A stretch of DNA of 64,000 nt, from positions 2,728,001 to 2,792,000 of the forward strand of contig OX638368.1 in the NCBI GenBank assembly GCA_951812925.1, written 5' to 3'. The translations under genes were made by a program, and so were the position numbers. The notes beneath the pieces are model-generated. The model did no database searches, had not been told where the DNA came from, and was given only the letters and a program-made list of their open reading frames with translations. Every line of letters starts with the position of its first letter. Position 1 is the first letter of the stretch. Below, piece by piece: positions 44,717 through 57,400 of the stretch. This DNA is from Calliopum simillimum. Lineage: Eukaryota > Arthropoda > Insecta > Diptera > Lauxaniidae.

Positions 44717-45829
44717 AAAGGTTTTTAATAATAACAACATACACAACTATTGCAAGCATTAATAAAAGTATAAGTTGAATTAATTTAATTAAATGTAAAC
44801 AATAGAGTCAACTGCTTAGAGTAGTGCTATTCAATCTGTGCGTCGAAGAGTTGCAGTCGCCCAAGATAAGAAAAATAGGTTCTACGCATTCTCGACTCCT
44901 TGCGCAGCCCTCATTAATTTGTCTAGAAACTCCGTCTCGAAAATATATTTCTTTATCGAGAGGGAGCGCTTGCACGACATTGTACTATGTACTATGCGCA
45001 GTACTAAGTTCAGTTTTGAATGATTTTCAAGTCGCGATACCTCATGAAGCGTGAGTCTGACGAAAAAACACTTCGAAGAGATCCTTATAGGAAATTAAAC
45101 GTTCTACAAAATACATGAAAAATTTTTTTTCTAGGACAAACCGTTTTGGATCTATTTTGAAAAAACGGTTTTTTTCTAAATTTTAGGTTTGTTTAAAAAA
45201 TATCTCCCAAATGATAGGTCATCTGAAAAAAAAATCATATGTAGATTGTAGTGCAAGTGATTCCCTATAAACAGATATTTTTACTTTAAACGTGTGACTC
45301 ACCGTTCATGAGTTATCATAATTTTAAGCTCAACACATCGCTGTGCCTATTCATAAGCGTCATGCACAATTTACTAATTTTTTTCATATTTTGAATTAGG
45401 ATATCTCCTGAGTTATAAGTCGTTCGAAAACAATTGAAAGGTAATTTTTATAGAACATTTTATAAGCTAAAATATTGCTCCATAATATATTTCTCTAAAT
45501 GTAACCGTTAAAGAGATATTTGTAAAAGAGTGATTTTGGGCGCCATTTTTCCAATATGGTGGCGCGAGCGAACACGACTCGAGGTAGCAAAGTTGAAATT
45601 CTGAAAGAGCACATCGAAATCTATGAAATAACTCATTTGCAAAAATCCCGCAAAACTTTCCAGGTAAAACTACTAAATGACTACTATATGATCGTTAGCA
45701 GTTTTAAAAGTATAAAAGAATAAAGAAAATCGTATGAGCAAAGCGAACGAGAGCATAAACAAAAAATTTTTATTTGGAAAATGATATGATATGATATTTC
45801 TATGACATAGGTTTTAAGTGTAGAAAATG
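44717..45829. other. Intergenic or intronic sequence, nothing recognised
   Basis: Would be the upstream intron of the minus-strand gene ending at 44348. No convincing exon, RNA or paired repeat. Confidence 0.4.
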
Positions 45830-45831
45830 TA

Positions 45832-47135
45832 AAGGGTATTTTTTTTAGAGGTTTGTTTTTCGAATAGAGATAAAACTGGCATTTTGTGGTCAAATCTGGC
45901 AACTCTAATGTCATTTATGTTCAGTTTGGTTTGCCATTTCATCATGAACAGGTTGACAAAAGAACAACGCTTGCAAATCGTGCATATTTATTTCGAAAAT
46001 AATGGTTCAGTTCGCGAAGTTTACCGCAAGCTCCGTCCATTTTATGGTCGACATAATCGTCCATCAGAGCAATTAATTCGGTTAACCATGGATCGTTTTC
46101 GCACTACGTTTACTCTATGTGATAATACGCATCCGCAGAGACGTCGAACAGTACGCACCGAAGAAACAATTGCCGCTGTAGAGCATAATGTTGAAGAGGA
46201 CCCGAATGAATCGATTCGCCACCGTGCACAGCAATTGCAGCTTTGTCCATCAATTTTATGGAAGATTTTGCGCAAAGATCTTGGCTTGCGACCTTACAAG
46301 ATCCAGCTTGTGCAAGAATTAAAGCCGCGAGACCATGCAATGCGTCGTGATTTTGGTGTATGGGCCGAAAATGAGATTGATCTCGATGCTGATTTTCATC
46401 GCAAAATTTTGTTCAGTGATGAGGCTCATTTTTGGTTGAATGGCTACGTCAACAAGCAAAATTGCCGCATTTGGAGTGAAGAGAATCCACATGAGACCCT
46501 TGAGACGCCATTACATCCACAAAAACTGACTGTTTGGTGTGCTCTATGGGCTGGTGGAGTCATTGGGCCATACTTCTTCCGAAATAATGCTGGAGAGTCA
46601 GTTACCGTTAATGAAGACCGGTATAGAGCCATGATAACCGACTATTTTGTTCCCGAATTGGATGGCATGAATGTGGATGAGTTGTGGTTCCAACAAGACG
46701 GCGCTACATGCCACACAGCGCACGTCACAACCGATTTATTGAGGGAAACATTCGATGAGCGCATAATTTCGCGGAATGGACCTGTCAATTGGCCACCAAG
46801 ATCGTGTGATTTGACACCATTGGATTATTTTCTTTGGGGATATGTGAAGTCGCTCGTCTACGCCAACAAACCAGAAACGTTAGGGGACTTGGAAGCCAAC
46901 ATTCGTGGCGTTATTGCCGACATACGGCCCCATATGCTCGAAAAAGTGGTTGAAAATTAGACCTGTAGAATTTGCTTTATTTGAGCCAGCCGCGGCGGCC
47001 ACATGCCCGAAATCATATTTAAACATTAATGGCATAAAATTATCCTTCCAATAAAGCCAAATTGATGGACATTAAAACGATTTTCTTGTGTTTTATTTCA
47101 ATTCGAAGTTCTATACCTCTAAAAAAAACACCCTT
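45832..47135 (+). mobile_element. Complete mariner element, rosa (DD41D) type
   Basis: 1304 bp flanked by TA target duplications (45830-45831, 47136-47137). TIRs of 21 bp, 'aagggtatttttttttaga'-type, with one mismatch (a versus g) between ends. It carries one intact transposase ORF. Everything expected for an autonomous element is present. Confidence 0.92.
45944..46960 (+). CDS. Intact mariner transposase (DD41D, rosa type)
   Basis: 338 residues from the ATG giving MNRLTKEQRLQIVHIYFEN, no stops or frameshifts. N-terminal HTH pair (VREVYRKLRPFYG, then SIRHRAQQLQLCPSILWKIL). Catalytic domain: first Asp in ILFSDEAHFWLNGYVN, second Asp in LWFQQDGATCHTA, third in SCDLTPLDYFLWGYVK. Counting from QQD to the Asp of PLDYF gives 41 intervening residues, the DD41D spacing of the rosa group rather than the DD34D of classical mariners. 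An ATG 20 codons further upstream is in frame, but the inner start fits related transposases. It should catalyse cut-and-paste transposition of itself and related MITEs. Confidence 0.92.
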   Translation: MNRLTKEQRLQIVHIYFENNGSVREVYRKLRPFYGRHNRPSEQLIRLTMDRFRTTFTLCDNTHPQRRRTVRTEETIAAVEHNVEEDPNESIRHRAQQLQLCPSILWKILRKDLGLRPYKIQLVQELKPRDHAMRRDFGVWAENEIDLDADFHRKILFSDEAHFWLNGYVNKQNCRIWSEENPHETLETPLHPQKLTVWCALWAGGVIGPYFFRNNAGESVTVNEDRYRAMITDYFVPELDGMNVDELWFQQDGATCHTAHVTTDLLRETFDERIISRNGPVNWPPRSCDLTPLDYFLWGYVKSLVYANKPETLGDLEANIRGVIADIRPHMLEKVVEN

Positions 47136-47137
47136 TA

Positions 47138-47539
47138 CAAAAGCATGATAAATTCAAATCTTTCTATTTTGTTGTATAGCAAAATTTTGCAATGCTTATT
47201 TACACATGCTATGATGCAAGACTATTTGCACTGGATCGTGAACATGGCTACACATTTGCTCAAGAAATGGCCATATACGACTGACAAACATGATCGCTAG
47301 TGTTTACCCCCTTTTACTACTCGTAACTCGTTACTCACATGTGCTCTTAATTACGAGAGCTGTCGTAAATATACCGTTTTTATCACAGCGTCGCGTCTTA
47401 ACAGACTATTATTTAAAAATTTATTTCCTTGTTTTGTTTTGATATATTTTTATAGCCAGAATTTATTCAATGAGTTGCCAAAATTCAAGTTCAACAAATT
47501 AATTTGAAAGTGTAAACGGGCCTAATCGTCACTCGTTGC
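47138..47539. other. Intergenic sequence, possible isolated exon
   Basis: A good acceptor ('attttgttgtatag') at 47180 is followed by about 100 bp open in two plus-strand frames, neither recognised. No donor or upstream exon supports either frame. Confidence 0.3.
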
Positions 47540-47761
47540 ATTTCCACCAATTTGAGATTTCGGAACGAGTCCTCAAATTTATTTACGAACGTAGTCAGCT
47601 AACATTGAATAAACACAGCTCTCGGCGTTTGCGATTTTTCCTTTTTTCATTCGCCAAAAAGCAATTAGTAGAAAGCGACGAGTTCTGTGAGTACTTTTCA
47701 TTATTTTGCTGTTATTTTAGTCAACTGAAGTGTTTAAAAACGCAATTAATATAAACGAAAG
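47540..47761 (+). promoter_or_regulatory. glo: Probable glorund promoter edge and 5' non-coding exon
   Basis: Less AT-rich than its surroundings and ends in a canonical donor 'aacgaaag|gtaagtg' (47761/47762). It lies 3.6 kb upstream of the first glorund coding exon, on the same strand, with no other gene to serve. The transcription start is inferred to lie near 47530-47550; no TATA box seen. Confidence 0.45.
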
Positions 47762-48099
47762 GTAAGTGTTTCTATTGGAAAAAGATTTTGTTTAAATTCA
47801 TCGTAAATATATCCAAAAAATGTTTATTGTTTCGACGAGTTTAAAATTTATCCAAAACAAAATGGCGGATATGCATTCACGCTTTGCGGCATGGTATATA
47901 TTTAAGTGCGACTTGGCTTGGCCGTTAGCGTACGGAAAACGAAATAGGTGTTAAAATTGTTATGGCTACATGTAGTTTATTTGGTTTAAGCCAAGTTTAG
48001 GTCTTATAGCACGCCTTTGCACCAAATTTTTCTTTATTGCAGTTTCCAAAGTTTAACAAAGCTTTGCATATAAGTATGTGTATTAGGGTGTACGTTAAA

Positions 48100-48783
48100 T
48101 GCGAAACCTGGGCTTCTGACAAAACCTAACTCGAAATTGGCAACTTTTGAAGAGAGCCTAAAAACTGATTAGCTATTTTCAATAATGTGGCTCAATTTCG
48201 TTAATACAGCGTTGAATCTCCTCTTTCCATACATTTTTACTAATCTTAAAGTGTCAGCTGTCAAATTATTTTTTGCTTTTGGTTCATAACACTTCACCGC
48301 TCGAATGGCGCTAGGTTCAAATCTTGCGTGAACTATGGGACACCCTTATATCTCTGGAATGAGAAATCATAGGGACATGGCAATTATACCAATAGAATCG
48401 TATTTAAATATTATATTTAGGATTAAAATCCTGAAGGATTGTCTCATCTCGACTTATGTTGTTTTGTCAAAAGTTATAAGTTGACCCAAAATTAGTTGAA
48501 AATATTAAATAAAATATTTCAATATTGCTTCGTTTTCTAAATACCGAGGCTTAGCGTCGGGTAAAACAAATTGCAGAGGTTAGATAATGAAAAAACTGAA
48601 GAAATTTAAAGAAGAGACTTACCCCTTGGAAAACGAACATAAAATGAACAACTGGACTTGCTCTCTAAAAACTTTAAGTCTTGATATCTTGAAAGCGAAG
48701 TTAGATTTCGAAAAATTTTATTTAATTTTGTCGACTTATGTAATTTGGGTCGTTTTATGTGAAAACATTGTCAAATCTAACTT
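48100..48783. other. glorund intron 1, part with no clear element
   Basis: Contains 'ctaggttcaaatcttgcg' near 48310, resembling a polymerase III B box, but no A box partner was found. Otherwise unremarkable. Confidence 0.3.
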
Positions 48784-50556
48784 AACTGTTGTTTTTTTTT
48801 ATTTTTTTTTTTTTTGCCCAAATAGGGCTCTGGGAATTAATTACAACAACTTCTGGTCGAACCTACTCTCGGTGATATAGCCATCAGAAGATCGGGATAT
48901 ATCTTTTATAAAAATCGGTATAAGTTGGGAACCCCTGGATGGATTTAAAATGTTGTCATATGAAAGGTATTTTACCGGGCTATATAATTGCTGTACAAAA
49001 TTTTTCAATTTGAGATATGACAATTTTTCAACAATTCATCCCATTTTTTTCCAAAAAACCGTTATTTTTCCCATAATTTTAATAACTAAATTGGGAAGAC
49101 CAAAATGGACCAAATCAATTTTTTGGAAATTAGGAACTTTTAACAACAACAATGCCAGAACAGACAACAATAACAACAACTTTCCCAGCAGTTCTCAAGG
49201 AGACAATTGGCACAATATCACTAGCAAAGTGGCTAGCGAAACACACACTAGTTCCTTTTCTGACCCCGGGTAATGCAAGCAGTCGTCAGTTCGATAATAA
49301 AATATAAAACGTGAGCGATAAAAACGTTTGAATTTCAAATTTTCTTTGGAGAGACTTTTTTTAGTTTCAAAATTTGAGTAATTTTATTTATAAAAAAACA
49401 AAAAAAAAGAAAGAACAAAATTTAGAAAAAAAACAAAAATTTTTTCAATCGTTTAAATACGAATTTCACATAACTACGTCAATAAGCTTTATAGACGAAT
49501 GAGCTAAAGACTTCGTAATTTATCTACATACATAGGTGAAAAACTTTGAACCCCAGGTTCGAATCTCAGTGTGGGTTGTTAGATTTTTTTTTTTTTTTTT
49601 CTTTACTAAGAGAACGCCTTCCAAGCAAGCTTCTTCTCACTAGTGAAATGGCTAGTGAGCAGTAGAGCAAAGGGTGGCAATTGACCCCTGCCTATGACAT
49701 GCACACGTTAAATTCGCCAGTTGAGAACGAATAAAGTAGATCTGGGAGGAACTAGTGCTGGTTACCGGTAGCTAGCGATTTCGCTAGTTCGGTACTAGTT
49801 CCGCGAACTGAAGGGTTACTACTACTACTACTACAACAACAACTTTACTACTACTACTACTACAACAACAACTTTACTACTACTACTACAACTTTACTAC
49901 TACTACTACAACTTTACTACTACTACTACAACTTTACTACTACTACTACAACTTTACTACTACTACTACAACTTTACTACTACTACTACAACTTTACTAC
50001 TACTACTACAACTTTACTACTACTACTACAACTTTACTACTACTACTACAACTTTACTACTACTACTACAACTTTACTACTACTACTACAACTTTACTAC
50101 TACTACTACAACTTTACTACTACTACAACAATAGTATTTTACATAAGAGTAGGGGTAAGTGGGCAGCCTGCGGCCACAGTTCAGGATTTAAAAATCCAAC
50201 AGCGGCTTCGCGGCGGCCTGCGCCCGCGGATCAGTCTATAATATATCCAACACATAGTTTGCTAGCCAAATATTGCGCGCAATTTTTAATAAAAATTAAA
50301 AAATTGTCATCTCCAAAACTACAACTCAAATTGAAAAATTTTGTACAGCAATTATTTAGCCCGGTAAAATAACTTTCATATGACATCAATATTTTTAAAA
50401 TCCATCCAGCGGTTGACATCTTTTACCGATTTTTATAAAATATATATCCCGATCTTCCGATGGCTATATCTTTGAAAGTAGGTTCGACCAGAAGTTGTTG
50501 TTGTAATTATTTCCAAGAGCCCTATTTGGGCAAAAAATAAAAAAAAAAACAACTGT
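48784..50556. mobile_element. Foldback-like element 2 with internal 20-bp satellite
   Basis: Ends 'aactgttgttttttttt' left and 'aaaaaaaaaacaactgt' right. The arms (about 48815-49045 and 50285-50530) are inverted copies and contain 'gccatcagaagatcgggata' and 'taagttgggaacccctggat'-type sequences shared with the element at 31901-32936. The core includes unrelated AT-rich DNA, a block with 'aacaacaacaa', the satellite at 49853-50123 and a NotI-like block ('gcctgcggccacag', 50160-50235). It lies in glorund intron 1. Confidence 0.75.
49853..50123. repeat. 20-bp satellite array (about 13 copies)
   Basis: Head-to-tail units of 'actttactactactactaca' with virtually no variation over at least 12 copies. 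Preceded by slightly longer starter units ('actactactactactacaac'). The uniformity suggests recent expansion or active homogenisation. It is embedded in the core of foldback-like element 2. Confidence 0.95.
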
Positions 50557-51392
50557 CGCTAAAGTAAAATTGTTCCCTAACTTTTGAATAATATATTTAC
50601 CGGTTTAAGTCATAATTTTTTTAACTTAGACTATAGAAGTGGTGCATATTTTGAAATATAAAAAAAGATATAACTCCAAATATGGTAAAGATGCCATCTT
50701 CTTAATGAATTTATATGAAAATAGCTGTGTCTTCTTTACAGAAAAAATATTTTAGAACGTCTTAAAAGTAGGCTATATGGCCACAGCAGAAACATACTTT
50801 GTGCTAATAGCCTGATTTCAAAATGGGTCAGAAAATGAAAATCGGTTAAGAAATGCCCTTGTTGTGAATCATTTTTGTGAGTTAGGTGAATAAGCTCCAG
50901 TTTATTTAATTTTGTGAAAAGTTAAAAATATCATGACTTCTAAACCGCGAAACATTAAATTTTTTATTTTCTTCATATGAAAAGTGAGTTTTTTGCTTTC
51001 CAAAAAATATATTTTGGAAGGTCAAAAAAGAAGGTAACAGATCGTTTTTAGTACTTAGATATCAGTAAATTTAGTACTTTTCACCAAATACGAAAAAATT
51101 TATTTTGTGCTTTTAGCCTGATTCAATCGTCTGAACATGAAAATCGGTTAAGAAATGTCGTAAGTTACTGATAATTATGAATGTGGAATTTTTTTTTTTT
51201 GCGAAATTCCAGCGAAATCGGGAAGGTTGTGGGAAATCTTGTTATGCTTTAAGGTTCGGTAAATTTAATGAAATGTATTTTTTAATAAGTTCTGGACCAT
51301 TTTAGTATGTCATAGTTTATACCCTTTATAAAATATAACTTACAAGCATGAATTGACTTGGATGTCTAAACAATTGAAATTATTATCTACAG
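50557..51392. other. 3' part of glorund intron 1
   Basis: AT-rich, with paired sentences ('gaaaatcggttaagaaatg' at 50838 and 51138) showing an old internal duplication. Ends with the acceptor 'tattatctacag' at 51392. Confidence 0.5.
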
Positions 51393-51400
51393 TAGTAACC

Positions 51401-54400
51401 ATGTCCACTGATGTACAACAACAAAATGATGACTATGATGAGCAGGATGAATCCTGTAGTCAGCAGGATGATGAGCAGCAAGATCAACAACAGTTCGATG
51501 ATGATGGTAATCAGTACAATGATAATGGTGGCGGCGATAACGATGGAGATGAGGACGACGAAGATGGTGACGATGATAAAACCGATGGTCCATCATATAT
51601 ACGTTTGCGTGGACTGCCCTGGTCAGCAACCCATCAAGAAATTTTAGATTTTCTTAAAGATATAGAGGTAGTTGGTGGTTCTAAGGGCATTCATTTAGTT
51701 ACCAGCCGTTTACATGGTAAAAATACTGGTGAGGCGTTTGTTCATTTAGCCAATCCAGCAGATGTTGAAGAGGCACATAAGCTAAATAAAGGTTTAATGG
51801 GACATCGTTACATTGAAGGTTGGTTCAATAAAAATTTGGATTGTTGTTCGTTTGTTTAATATTTAAATTGAATTTTAGTTTTCAATGCAACCTCTAAAGA
51901 AGCACAATTGGCCATTAAGAAAACTGGCCCTGGTCAATCATATGTTGTTAAGTTGCGTGGTTTGCCCTATGCTTGCACAGAACAACAAATTGAAGAATTT
52001 TTCAACGGTAAGTTATGAGTTTTTCCTACTTCTTGAAATTAAAAGGATTAAAAAAAAAAATTAATTTGTAACTTCCATATAGTGGCTTAAACAAACTGTC
52101 ATACAAATTTATTAGTTTAGATCAAAATCAATTTAACCATTTTATGTTCTTAACATTGACGTAACATAATTCATATGAGGGTGGTTCCACGAAAAATTAC
52201 ACTAATATTGGGTGTACAACTTAAAAACCGGAATTTTTTAGCGAAATTTGATGCTTTATTGTGGAAAAATGTTACAATATATTTTATTCAAAGTATTGTC
52301 CATTGGAAGCTACAACATTTCCCCATCTTTCAGGCAATTTATGAATTCCATCCGAGCGTGGCCGAGCGTTATCGTGGTGGAAAATGATTGACTCATGTCT
52401 GGTCGCATACGTTGGCCGCTCTGCCTGGATTTTCTGCTTCAATCGGATCAATTGTTGACGATAGAGTTGAGCATTAATGGTTTGGCCACCTGGCAACAGC
52501 TCATAATGGATCACACCTAGCTGGTCCTGACCAGGACGTTCTTTGTCTTCGACATCAAAATAACCACTTTTAAACCGTCGAAACCACTCACGGCAGCTTG
52601 ATTCAGCTGGAGCATAGACCCCATAAACTTCTACAAGAATGCGACGACTTTCCGCAGCAGTTTTCTTTGCAAAAAAATGACCCAACAGAACCTCCCGCAA
52701 ATGCTGTCTTTTTCTCCAACTTTCGAAGTTATTCATCGTGAAAAATAATAATGATGCACACAAGATAAAATTGTTTTGTTGACTGATTTTGACAGCTGTC
52801 AAATGTACCTTCAAAATGACATATATATAAAGTTCGATCTTTCACGATATTTGTTAGTACGGACATCCACCGTCAAATTCCGGTTTTTAAGTTGTACACC
52901 CAATATATAAATAGATAGCCTCCTACTAGTATTGTATAGCAATGAAACCGAAAAATTGGATCAAAAACTCATAAGTGTTGATTTCGTTTGTCATACTATT
53001 GGTTTTCGCGCCCTAAAATGGAATATCAACATCAAACTGTTTTTTTTTTTTTGTTAGCGTACATAAAAACATGCTCTTTTATTAGGCAGAAAGACCAAAT
53101 CACAGTTTTATCAGAATTCTTTCGTCTTATTATGTCCTTTACCTTCTTCTGGAGCATATGGCATCCACAAAATTCTTCCATAGTGCACTGTGCCTCGCAA
53201 GTACTTTTAGAATTCTTCGAAGGCAATTGATGGTGAAAAATTGTAAGCGAGGCGGTTTTAGTTGATCACGTTTCACATCCACAACATATGCATCATCTTC
53301 GTGGCTCGACAGACCCTGAGCCTTTCACTTAGGAAGCAGTGGTTTCCGCTATTTCAATCTCACCGTCGCTCGAGAGAACATAACCTTGTTGTCAACTCAT
53401 GTCGCATCCTGACGACCTGCACAATGCTCAAGGTCCAAGAACATAACACCCAACTTATGCAGCAGTTCTTATTACTCTGCTAAAATCCTATCATTAAACT
53501 GGGTAAACGGGTAATTCATATCGGGCCATTTCACTATTATATCTTTCGGCGAAGGTGTTGGAAGACTTCTCCTGCCGCAACTTCAGCAGCACCTTACCTC
53601 ACTGACCACCAACATGGTTTCAGGCAGAATCACAGCACCACCACTGCCTTGGCCGAGATCACATCTGTTATTATAGAGGGGCTAATCTTCACCTCCAAAT
53701 ATCCTAAAATCCTAGGGGAGACACTGGACAACTTGTACAAATTCTCCAAGCACGCAACGAAGGTTTGCTCCAAATTGAACAAAAGGAACCGTGTCCTGAG
53801 GGTAGGACAAGGGGACCCTGGCCGCAACATACAATGCAATCGGGCGATCCATTTCAAATTACGCCGCCCTCATCTGGTGGAATAAACTTCAGTCCCGACA
53901 AAATAGCGCTTTCAATGCTCTGCATTGGCACCTTGGCAGCACGGCTATTCCATCATGCCCATATCGTTGAGGGCACCGCAGATAGATGTCCATTGTGCAG
54001 AGGCAGTCCCCATGATACCTCCTACCTTTTCCAGCCCAGTATAGGTAGCCCACTATCTGGGCTTCCCGGACTAGGTTCGACCAGTATTAAATTATTATTA
54101 TCCCCCAAAACAAGACGAAATAAGTAATTGTATTATAAATATACAAACCTGGAGTTCGAGTTGCTACAACAACAACAAAACATTTAATTTGTTTCGTCCA
54201 TTCTAAATAAAATTGCGGTGCCTACTACGCTGGTTTGTGCTTTGGTCGTACACAATGACATATAATTGATTACATTTATCTTTAGGAGTGCTTAGGCACA
54301 TTGTTTTTTATAGATATATTTGTTTTTATTTTAATATCTTTTTTACATTATAAAGCTTGTAATTAGTTCATTGTTTGTATAGGAAATAATTGAAATTTTT

Positions 54401-57400
54401 TTTAAAGTCCACTTTCATTATCAATTAACCATTTATTAGCATTTAGATTACACATCTTCTTGTGTTACCTATATTATAAACATTTCAAAAGTCTCTTATA
54501 AAATTCAAATCACCACAAAACAACAGCAACAACAACTGGAGTCATGAAAAAGGAGAAAGAGAACAAAAACCTCACTACATGCATACAGGCACTTAAGCTA
54601 CCAATTTTTCTAAGGGCACATAGCGCAGTCCATTGATAAATGCGCTATGTAGAGAAATTGACTTCAGAAGTTCCTAGTTCAATCCCGGCCTCAGACAAAA
54701 AGTTCAAATTTTCAATTGTTATTTCATTTAATTTAAAATAAATTAAAGAAAAACATAAATTGGTCTGATGATGGTTACGTAGGATAGTATCAATTCGAAA
54801 CTTGATGCATGGACGCATATTATATATATGAAGAAACATACAGAAAATAGAGGGGGTTGAAGCAAGGGGCATTGCAACTCCAAAAAAAAAAAATCTGAAC
54901 ATTAAATAATTCTGCATCTATGGCAGTGATGATACTTGAAATATCAAAAAACCCTAAATCATCGCGCCACATACAGGAAAAGGCGGAACGTTTGCCGGGC
55001 CAGCTAGTTCTAAATATTTATGAATCTTATTTTGAAACGTTTCTCATGTCTTTTTCGTCAATTTAAGCTATAGAACTTGAAAATACGCTTAGTAGTTTTT
55101 TATTTTTTCGACTTACAGTGGCTCACAAAAGTATTCGGAATTTGAAAATTTTTTAAGGAATCATAAAATTTTTTAATAACGAATAAATTTTTTTTGAATC
55201 ACTCTTAATAATTATAACTCGGTAAAAATCTAGTTTTATTTATTAAAAGAAACTTTCCTAAAATGTTACTTAAAAATGTAGAAAAGAGCTTATAAGCAAA
55301 ATCCTACCTAAATTCAATACACAAAAGTATTCGGAATTTTTAAAAATATGGCAATATCTTAAAGACGAAATCAAAGAATAATCCAAAAGTATTGGCGACA
55401 CTCTTAAAATTCAATTTACAGTTAGTTTGCGGTAGCTCAGTTTTGATTTGTCAGTTTTTTTTAAACAAAAGACTTGGTTTTTTAGAAAAAGTAGGATGGG
55501 AAGAAAATCAGAAGAAACCACACTTAAATAAAAAAATTTTAAAGCGTGAGGACGGAAAACCTTTTAGGAGATCACAAGCTGTGTCGGATGAAGTATTTAG
55601 ACTATACACAGCATTAATAGAAAGAAAAAAGTTACATAATTCACAACGCTCTGGTAGGTTTTCGAAACTAGGCATTCGAGACAGGTCGGATATCTTACGA
55701 AAAACTAAAATTCAACCACGTACTTCAGCAGTGGACATTACTAGAAGCCTCACCAAACATAATAGAGTAAACATCAGTGATGAAACTGATCGCCAGACAC
55801 TCAAAAATGCTAGTTATAATGAAAGAACTCAACATTCCGAACCATTTATAAGTAAGACCAACCGCAAAAAGCGCTTATGTATATAATAAAGAAACAACTT
55901 ATATAATATTTTGTCTCGTCACTAAAAATAACGCTTGACATAAACCATTTGTTACAACTTTATTGTTTTTTTGCAAACTCTAAGCTATTTTTGCGCTTAG
56001 CCGTACTTATAAATGGTTTGGAAAGTTGAGTTCTTCCACTACAACTAGCATTTCTGAGTGTATGGCGATCAGTTTCATCACTGATATTTACTCCATTATA
56101 TTTGGTGAGGCTTCTAGTAATGTCCACTGCTGAAGTACGTGGTTGAATTTTAGTTTTTCGTAAGATATCCGACCTGTCTCGAATGCCTAGTTTCGAAAAC
56201 CTACCAGAGCGTTGTGAATTATGTAACTTTTTTCTTTCTATAAATGCTGTGTATAGTCTAAATACTTCATCCGACACAGCTTGTGATCTCCTAAAAGGTT
56301 TTCCGTCCTCACGCTTTAAAATTTTTTTATTTAAGTGTGGTTTCTTCTGATTTTCTTCCCATCCTACTTTTTCTAAAAAACCAAGTCTTTTGTTTAAAAA
56401 AAACTGACAAATCAAAACTGAGCTACCGCAAACTAACTGTAAATTGAATTTTAAGAGTGTCGCCAATACTTTTGGATTATTCTTTGATTTCGTCTTTAAG
56501 ATATTGCCATATTTTTAAAAATTCCGAATACTTTTGTGTATTGAATTTAGGTAGGATTTTGCTTATAAGCTCTTTTCTACATTTTTAAGTAACATTGCAG
56601 GAAAGTTTCTTTTAATAAATAAAACTAGATTTTTACCGAGTTATAATTATTAAGAGTGATTCAAAAAAAATTTATTCGTTATTAAAAAATTTTATGATTC
56701 CTTAAAAAATTTTCAAATTCCGAATACTTTTGTGAGCCACTGTATGTATGTATGTATTCTCCTTTAACTCCTAGGAGGAGCATAGGGCCAATATGAAACA
56801 TCTCCATTCGTCGCGATATTTTGCGATGACTTTGATCTCTTGCCACGACATTCCCGATTATTGGATTTCCTTTTCCAGCGACCTTTTTCAGTTGGTTTTG
56901 GGTCTACCACGTCCTCTACCGCCTTGTCGATTCCACTCAAGAGCCTGGCGACAAACTTCGCTGTGTGGTTTCCGGAGAGTGTGACCAATCCATCCCCATT
57001 TATTTGTTTATAATTTTCATATAGTCAACACAAAAAACCATTTTAATTCAAATCACCCACAACAATATATCTATAACTTCTTGATTTCGATTTTGCAAAC
57101 GAAATTCAAAAAAGTTAAGTTTTAAGTACGCTAATAAATCTCTGTGATAAAAAAAAGTTTCCTTAAATAATTTGTCCGACTATTGTTTGAGCCACAATAA
57201 AAATTCTCACCAATTTTGAACTAACATATTTTGTAAAACTGTTGAAGTTATTAAGAATGTATGAGTAATTAACAGCTGAACCCGTCGTCATGCAAATCAT
57301 TAGCTTTGTCTCTCAGCAAAGACCATGGGCTAAAGCATTTTTTACTTTTACTATTTAGTAAAATATTTTAATTTTGAAAGTTTTCTTTTTTCGGTTCTTC

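Noticed and set aside
47182..47299. Possible plus-strand exon after a good acceptor
   Set aside because: Two frames are open (QNFAMLIYTCYDARLFALD and KILQCLFTHAMMQDYLHW), neither recognised, and no partner exon was found.
49540..49600. Possible tRNA or SINE (ggttcgaatctc followed by a T run)
   Set aside because: Only a B-box-like sequence and T tract; no A box at a suitable distance and no cloverleaf.
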